64,000 nucleotides of DNA from Adiantum capillus-veneris (taxonomy: Eukaryota; Streptophyta; Polypodiopsida; Polypodiales; Pteridaceae): positions 149,559,640 to 149,623,639 of the forward strand of contig CM043955.1 of NCBI GenBank assembly GCA_014529385.2, written 5' to 3'. Shown here piece by piece: positions 56,391 to 64,000 of this stretch. Positions within the stretch are counted from its first letter, which is position 1; every line of letters begins with the position of its first letter. The position numbers and the translations under genes were made by a program. The notes beneath the pieces were generated by a model. The model was given only the letters and a program-made list of their open reading frames with translations. It was not told where the DNA came from and ran no database searches.

Positions 56391-56425
56391 TGTTGACCGT
56401 TGGGTCAACATCACAACATAAATCA
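56391..56425 (+). repeat. partial copy of the Ath-C LTR start
   Basis: TGTTGACCGTTGGGTCAAC and the next 16 bases match the first 35 bases of the LTR with about three changes. It sits directly before the helicase fragment. Confidence 0.8.
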
Positions 56426-56429
56426 TACA

Positions 56430-56800
56430 AAGTTGTCATTGCCTCACAAGATCAGAAAGCCAATCACTCAATTCTACAGATTGTAGAAGTTGTTTCTGAG
56501 AATCACAAATACTCTGAATTCACAGATTTGCTGGAGCAAGTGATGGATGGAGCTTTCTCTATCCATGATGATAAGAGTCAAGTTAAACAACATTGGGTTC
56601 TTTTGAATTTAGATCTGGCAGTAGACCTATAATGACAGAAACAGATGTTGCAGCTCGGAGCGTGGATGTGAAAGACATAAAGTTCGTCATCAATTATGAT
56701 TTTCCTGAATCATGTGAAGACTATGTACATCGGATTGGACGAACAAGACAAGCTACTGCAAAGGATATAGTCTATACTTTCTTTACAGCAACAAAACGAC
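56430..56800 (+). pseudogene. captured DEAD-box RNA helicase fragment
   Basis: Sense strand. The first frame has HSILQIVEVVSENHKYSEFT, LLEQVMDGAF and [15 protein letters not shown]. After a frameshift near 56605 the next frame has [40 protein letters not shown] and RTRQATAKD, then YTFFTATK. This is the helicase C-terminal domain of the DDX5/DBP2 group (plant RH14/RH20/RH30-like from memory), with motif V and motif VI in damaged form (TDVAARS for the usual [16 protein letters not shown] for HRIGRTGRA). About 28 codons, including motif IV, are missing between MDG and SIH. No intron-like sequence is visible. It lies between a partial LTR start and the PPT, so I infer capture during reverse transcription. 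Not a working gene. Confidence 0.85.
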
Positions 56801-56832
56801 AGCCAACACCACATCGCCATCGACAATCAGGT

Positions 56833-56867
56833 CATGTCGGGGACGACATGAACGCGGAAGGGAGGAA
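56833..56867 (+). promoter_or_regulatory. pre-PPT hairpin and PPT of Ath-C
   Basis: CATGTC (56833-56838) and GACATG (56845-56850) around a six-base loop, then GGAAGGGAGGAA (56856-56867) abutting the LTR. Matches Ath-A. Confidence 0.8.
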
Positions 56868-57825
56868 TGTTGACCGCTGGGTCAACAACACAACATAACT
56901 CAAGTTTCGTACCAAAGTCTTATCTTTTGCGAGTTATGAAATGCTGCGGATTATGGATATAAACATCATTTGTAATGAGTAGTTATTCTAGTTTCAGAAG
57001 CCGGGGTCCAATGGCACTTCCAGATTGTAAATACAAAGCCATTTGACCCTTTCAACCCCATTTTTGGTTAAACCTAAGGTAGCCTTAGTATATAAGGTAC
57101 CTAGGTCATTTTGTAAAGAAGACTTTTATCATAATCAAGTTTTAGCGCTGCCGTCTACTCTGTGTGAGAGAGAAAGAGAGTGAGCGTGAGCTTCATCCTC
57201 TTGCTACGCCCGGCTCGCTCAACACATTGGAGATCCGACTGCACCATTGCGGTAGGCTCGAGGAGAGCTACGCGACAACGCCAAGCATTCCCTGCGAGAC
57301 GAAGCGCACACGCCGATGCATCTACGAGCTAATTGTGGTCGTAAGTGTATCAAACGATGTCTGTTTTCTGCGTGCTAGTAGTCTATAGAATCGTGGCGAC
57401 ATAAGCTACGCATAGGTACTCATAAATTTCAATTTCAAGCACTTTCAAAATTCGGCTCTGTCATCCTACGCGTTTTCCGCATATGGGTTTTGAGTGAGGG
57501 TTTTGAGTGTAAAAGCTTAGGGACAGGTGTATCCTAGTGAGGGGATGGTGTTCCTTAAGTTTCGTACGAATCTGGCATGATTAGGTGAGTTACCTTCCGC
57601 ATGTGTGTATGTGGCTAGGTGGTGTAGTTGAGGGCAGTGAGGTTCTTGATTGTGGTTTAGTTGGCCTTCCAGAGTGTTGTATGTGTAGGATGGTCTCAAC
57701 CTGACAAGCTTAAGAGATTTCCTCTGTGTGCCTATCGTGTCATCTGTGTTCTTGATTGACATTATGTTGATCTAGGTAGTGTTTGCATGCACTTCATGGG
57801 TGTGTGCGTAGCTTCCCGTCCAACA
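56868..57825 (+). mobile_element. Ath-C 3' LTR
   Basis: 958 bp. The half-site CATCCTACGCGT at 57462-57473 is preserved although the LTR has diverged from its partner. Followed by TSD ACAAG. Confidence 0.95.
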
Positions 57826-57830
57826 ACAAG

Positions 57831-58300
57831 CTCCTCAGGTTTTGCCATGCTCTCGAGCTTTTGATTTTTCCAGCATCTCTTGAGTAATTCTTGCCAGATT
57901 TTGATAAGCTTTGAGCTTAGTTGCTTCCATATATGGAGAAGGATAGTTTTTCCATTTGTTTTCCACGTTTTAGCATGCTTTAAGTCCCGCTTGGTAAGCT
58001 TCTAAGGCTGCATTAATTGGCTCAAAAATTTTGTCTACCAAAATTGATCCTCTTCATTTCACTTCCAGTTTCTTTTATTTTTTCTTCGAATAGTTTCTTA
58101 GCTTTCTCCTTGATTTCCGCCCTTTGTTTTTGTTTTCTCATCTCATACCTTTTGCTTCTGCTTCTTTTGGTCTTTTGAGAGGAACTTTTAGTATTCTTTG
58201 AATCATCAGAGGAGTTATGTTTCTTTTTCTTAGCTTGGGCTCTGGTGATTACCTTGATTGGAACACTAGGTTTACTCTCAGATGAGCTACGGTATCACTT
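57831..58300 (-). pseudogene. Ath-D gag middle part
   Basis: Minus strand. SVPIKVITRAQAKKKKHNSS and a lysine-rich coiled stretch match PTQVVTRAQAKK and the KARKARMKLRKERED region of Ath-A. Then SILVDKIFEPINAALEAY matches SVLVDKVHEPLDALMKAY. Frameshifted. It is bounded by Ath-C on the left and the Chr-B'' fragment on the right. Confidence 0.75.
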
Positions 58301-58307
58301 GGACTAT

Positions 58308-59938
58308 TGTAATGGAATTAGCCTATTCAACTTGAGAATAGCGGAAATTAATGAGAATACTTTCGAGAAATAACTTTGTGAGCATAGCGGGTAGACATAA
58401 TTGAAGATAGCAACATAATCATAGCAATTAGTTAACTTGGCATGAACAATACTTTTGCAAGAGAGAGAATTTAGAGAACATGACAACAGTTGAGGACTGG
58501 ATTTATGTGGAGCCGGTCCCCCCTCCAATAGGCATTTGTATTATGATTTCTCCCATTAAGAGAGACTTGTTACAATACATTCTTTGTGTTCCTTGTGACC
58601 TAGGTGATGCAATGAAGATGGAAAGCTTCATGCATCACAATCATAGCATAACATGAACTTGAAGAAAGCTTTAATTGTCCCAAGCCTCAGTCCCAAGACC
58701 TCAAACACCTTCGAAGGTGGAGAGAGCTAGCAGGGAATGAGGGTAGGGAAGAGGAAGAAGAAACATTTCATAGGAGAAAGAACTAGTTCCTCACTTATCA
58801 TACTCTTGTTGCTAGCATACATAATAGCATAGTAATGAAGAAGAAGGAGATGAAAAGCTCAAGCATTGAAGCATGGCTCTTGGTTGGATTTGCACTCCAT
58901 AGCCAAGAGTGTTGGTGTAGGCTCTCAACCTCTACTTGCTTGGAGAGGGAGCTCTTGCACTTTGCATAGCACACAATGCCAGTGATTGTGAGAGTGTGTG
59001 GGTGAGTATACCCCTCAAGCAAGCCCCTAGCTAGCTTGGGTCGACCCCCCCTTGTAGCTCATGCTTGAAGCTCATTGGGCCCTCCCAGGCCTAGCCAATC
59101 ATGAGCAGGAGGCATTACAAGCAGCAGGGGTAGCCTTGAGACAAGTGTCTCCCTTTCCTTTTTGAGAGAGAGGGCTAGATAAATGCTAAAACAATTAGAT
59201 AATTCATGTAATTTATCATTGGACCCCTTTTTAAGCTTAGCCAATAGGCTTTAAGCAACACATGAAGGTAACATGGGTAGGGGCCTGACATGTGTCCTTG
59301 CTGCCTCTTCAAGTTGGGGCTTCCCTTGTGTGTGTGAGTGGGTGTTCTCTCTATAGCCCCTAGGAAAAGGGCTCGCCCCCCCTCTTGTAGGAATGCTTTT
59401 GACTTTAGGTGATCAAGCACCTTACTCACCAAGCATGACAAAGCACTTGAACTAGGGGGTGTTCCCACAAGCATCTCAGGCAAGCTTCTTAAGGCACCTC
59501 AAGTACCTTAATCATGCAGCAAGTCAAGCACCTCAAGCATGGAGCCAGTCAAGGACCTCAAGCATCTTAATCAAGCACCTCAAGCATGACAAACACCTCA
59601 AGCACGACAAGCACCTCAAGCAGGACAAGCACCTCGAGCTTGGGCCGGGTTCCCACCTCAAGCTCAGCCCTAGCTTACCTAAGGTCAAAGGACTTTTACA
59701 CACATTTATTGGAGGTCTTCAATGAAGCTAACCCTAAGGTCTTATGCTCCATTGGTTAGCCTTGCTCTTTGATAGACCATCTCCCTTTTGGGCCCCTTTA
59801 CCATTGGCCCCGTGTTGAGATAGATCTATAAGCACATATCTATATCTTAACACTTGTTCCCGTTTATTCTCCCACATTAAGTGATCAATTTAATATGAGA
59901 AAATCATTTGGGTTGGTTAGATATTGGATTTTATGACA
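58308..59938 (-). mobile_element. Chr-B'' LTR plus 86 bp of 3' UTR, inserted in Ath-D gag
   Basis: On the minus strand, 59938-59853 matches the end of the Chr-B 3' UTR and 59852-58308 is a full Chr-B LTR (about 1545 bp), more diverged than the other two. Flanks are ACTAT on the left and ACTAC on the right, a possible imperfect TSD. If so, a 5'-truncated piece was inserted, not a solo LTR made by recombination. Confidence 0.8.
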
Positions 59939-59941
59939 ACT

Positions 59942-61678
59942 ACGTTCACTATTGTTTTACCCTTGTTTAAAGGATTTTTTGGACAATCTTCAGGGAAGTG
60001 TCCTCCCTTTTTGAAACATTGCATACAAAAATCTTCAACTGGCTTAATGTTCTTGTCAGGCACTGGACATTCATTTTTCTAATGATCATCTGCAGCACAG
60101 TTATGACAGTTTCCAGTTCTTAGCTTAATCATGGGTCTTACCATCGGAGATCTGGGATGTGAATTATGTCAATCCCCTTCTACCATTACTGTAGATAGAC
60201 TAGGCTCAGCATAGGGTGTAACAGGTACTAGTGCTTATTCATCTATGACTCCCTCTGAATGCATGTACTTTACACATACTGCATTATGTCCAGGATATGG
60301 AGGTTGTTGACCCAACACAGGTTGAGGTCTTTCCATAGCCATCGGCAGTCTTTGAGTTGGGACCATATTAGGTTGATATTTGTACATGGGTTGTCCTGGT
60401 GGCCTCATAAGCACCTATTGAACATTCCCATCATACTTCGATTGGTAATAACACTCATTGGTCTCATGGTTGGTCCATTTACCTTCGATTTCACACCATT
60501 TTTGTGGCCTAATTGGTTGTCCATGTTGAGGTATCCCTTTCCTTGGTCCCCTCATAGGTGTTTTTTGCATGTTATTCATCATGTCATTCATCCTTTTGAG
60601 CATGTCTTCTATGGTTATAAGCAGAGCTGCAGCAGTCGTTCCCACTTGTGTTGGTTTGGTGGATGTTGTTTTCTTGCTTTGATTATGGACATCTTCTTCA
60701 TTGAAAATATCACAATTGTCTCCTAAGTCAATAGCATCTGACACACACTCTTCTAGGGTCATATGTTTCTTGCTCTACAATATAGCATGAAGTTATTTGT
60801 TTAGCAATCCCTTTAGAAACAATGATAGTAGTCTTTCTTCTGCAGGTATCTCTAGTTCTGGGCATCTTGCAATGGTTTGACACGTCTATTTGTTCAACTC
60901 CCGGTCTCCTGGCAGTTGGTCATGTTCCGAGTCCTTCAAACCAGTCTTTTGGAAACAGTGACTCATGTAGCCCAAGACTGGCATTAGTGTCACTCGGTTT
61001 TCTTTGTGATGAGCTATTTTTGGTTTTTTAACATTACTCTCAAAAGATCTCTTGTGGAGTTCATCTCTTGGAATAGTTTCTGGTCCTTGGCCCAATATCC
61101 AATCCCTTATGGAGTACCCTTGGTATTTGGTTTGTTCCACCTCTTCACGACTCGTCGTTACAAATTTATTGTTATAACAATCCCTAAATAGGTAGGTTGG
61201 TAGATCTGATGAATCCTTGTCTTTGATTTTGAAGATATAGATGATCTTCATGGGTCTTAATTGTCCTGATTTGGCATGAGAAGTCCATTGAAGATCTTTG
61301 ACGTTTCTATCCTCCCAACAATAGACGCCAATCCTAGGATTATCCGTGCTAAGCCGTTTCAGATGCTTCAAATCAACTTGATCGTATCCCTCAAATTCTA
61401 AAGTTGGTTGTCCTTCTTTTGTTGCCATATCTGTAATTATGGTATGTACTTCTAACCCCCATTTTTTTATCACATCAGGATTTTCAACTTGTAAATACTA
61501 AGTTCCATTTTTATCCATGTACATTTTTCCTTGTTTGTTCGCCCAGATTTCCTCTTCAAACTCTATGTCATGGTCGTCAATGCGAATAGCATACTCTTCA
61601 TTAGAATCTAGGTAAATATGAGCTCCATGGCAATTAGTCTTATAAAAGGTGAGTATGTGCTTATAATTGTGCGCTCCT
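59942..61678 (-). pseudogene. Ath-D gag N-terminal two thirds
   Basis: Minus strand. Begins mid-protein at the Chr-F' LTR edge with HIYLDSNEEYAIRIDD and MYMDKNGT, then VENPDVIKKWGLEV (Ath-A has NPNIVDKWGLMG). Farther on, PQKWCEIEGKWTNHETNECY (60540-60480) matches LKWCAIEQKWTNHPTEECY. One zinc knuckle near 60020 is CMQCFKKGGHFPEDC, spacing CX2CX5HX4C. Several stops and frameshifts; the gag core between about 60890 and 60760 is mostly lost. The start codon and leader are absent. Confidence 0.8.
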
Positions 61679-62363
<685 letters not shown>

Positions 62364-62542
62364 TGCCCCCCTTCCTGATGTAGATTCCGTCCTCGGAAGC
62401 TATTGAGTTGAAGCTCGTTGGTCGAGGTGGAAGAGCATTTGAGATGAATGTCCTTAGCCTTCATTAGTCACTGCAAAATCAAACAACATTGCACAGTAAT
62501 TTCATTCTCATAAGCAATTAAAAAGCATATGCAATTTTAGGC
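62364..62542 (-). pseudogene. 3' internal end of Chr-F'
   Basis: Minus strand MKAKDIHLKCSSTSTNELQL and FRGRNLHQEGGH before the LTR, preceded by the same TTTTGCAG acceptor-like phrase. Interrupted at 62542 by Ath-A2. Confidence 0.55.
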
Positions 62543-63570
<1,028 letters not shown>

Positions 63571-63605
63571 CCCCCCCCCTCCGCGTTCATGTCGTCCCTG
63601 ACATG
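63571..63605 (-). promoter_or_regulatory. PPT and pre-PPT hairpin of Ath-A2
   Basis: On the minus strand CATGTC/GACATG, then GGAGGGGGGGGG before the LTR. Confidence 0.8.
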
Positions 63606-63619
63606 AACTTTATGCTTGG

Positions 63620-64000
63620 TCAATAAAGTCCTGTCGTCTTGCGCATCTGCAAATGTGATTCGTATCGCAGGTTGCCGATGGTCAAGGTTGGGCCGAATAT
63701 TTTGCTTTCGTGGGTGAAAAAGCCGGTGTAGAAAGCTTCTTCGAATGTTTGCATGTGGAAGCTAGGCAAAAACATAATCCTCTGGTATAGGAGGTGCAAC
63801 ACTTTTGGAGAAGGCTGCAATGAAAGGTCATACATCATATCAGTCACTGTGTCGGCCGTCAATAGTACACTCGAGGTCGTGGCTTTATCGCGAACACTTC
63901 AATGCAAGCTAAGAGAGTCCTGCAAATTTTCTTGAGCATCTGACACGAAAGGTCAGAAGAGCCAGTAAAGAGCTTGATGGTGCCCGTTAGGGTTTTCACC
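63620..64000 (-). pseudogene. Ath-A2 extra ORF, C-terminal part
   Basis: Minus strand frame with LLYQRIMFLPSFHMQTFEEA and FTHESKIFGPTLTIGNLRYE, nearly the same as the Ath-A C-terminus; differences are R for L and T for I just before the stop. The frame is interrupted near 63862, beyond which the DNA still matches Ath-A to the window edge. The near-identity of a protein with no known role is notable. Confidence 0.8.

Larger units (their letters stand above)
46427..57825 (+). mobile_element. Ath-C, non-autonomous Athila-like element (11.4 kb)
   Basis: Two 958-bp LTRs (46427-47384, 56868-57825) differ at more than 20 sites. TSD is ACAAG (46422-46426, 57826-57830), and the PBS and PPT are Athila-like. 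It has the palindrome-rich leader, gag and first protease, and the W-P-K tail, but no RT, RNase H or integrase. The 3' noncoding region contains a captured helicase fragment. Inserted into Ath-D in opposite orientation. Confidence 0.93.

Noticed and set aside
56430-56800. A functional host helicase gene
   Set aside because: Only the C-terminal part is present, with an internal loss, changed motif V and VI residues and a frameshift, inside an element between LTR pieces.

Overview
This window is plant nuclear heterochromatin made almost entirely of nested LTR retrotransposons. I find no tRNA, rRNA or intact host gene. The plant assignment rests on primer-binding sites matching initiator tRNA-Met (TGGTATCAGAGC) and the TGGCGCCG..GCCGGGGA type that I associate with Athila elements and tRNA-Asp, on chromodomain Ty3/gypsy elements, on very large Athila-like elements (OTA clade), and on a captured fragment of a plant-type DEAD-box helicase. 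I cannot name the species.

Layout. 1-1190: AT-rich tandem array, period about 152 bp. 1490-2470: minus-strand remnant of a chromodomain gypsy element (Chr-G). 2520-3368: 3' end and LTR of a second chromodomain-type element (Chr-F). 3374-4106: 3' end of a copia element (Cop-E'). 4107-4443: remnant of a large minus-strand Athila-like element, Ath-D. 4444-33148: chromovirus array, with a truncated copy (Chr-B') sharing an LTR with a complete copy (Chr-B, 24367-33148). Chr-B' is split by an 18.3-kb Athila-like element, Ath-A (5481-23780, TSD TACTA, two 943-bp LTRs). 33149-61678: the rest of Ath-D on the minus strand, interrupted by copia Cop-E (34513-39575, TSD GTTTC), by Ath-C (46427-57825, TSD ACAAG, two 958-bp LTRs) and by a Chr-B LTR fragment (58308-59938). 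61679-62542: a minus-strand Chr-F' end. 62543-64000: the 3' end of a second Ath-A copy (Ath-A2), running off the window.

How the parts work together. Ath-A and Ath-D share an unusual order: gag with two zinc knuckles, aspartic protease, RT, RNase H, a duplicated linker plus H2C2 zinc-binding module, DDE integrase, a second retropepsin-like domain, a tail of repeated W-[IV]-P-K motifs, an internal purine tract and a long 3' noncoding region. Ath-A then carries an extra coiled-coil ORF. Ath-C keeps leader, gag, protease and tail but lacks RT, RNase H and integrase, so it should depend on a relative. Its 3' region holds a broken helicase fragment.

The most striking signal is non-coding. Each Athila-like family carries its own perfect 22-24 nt palindrome centred on CG|CG, repeated with spacings near 125 or 283 bp. 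Ath-A and Ath-C palindromes differ by a matched pair of substitutions. Their LTRs carry a half-site that changes the same way, and Ath-D has an unrelated palindrome with the same centre and the same 283-bp step. I know of no described system of this kind.

All alignments, counts and boundaries were made by eye.
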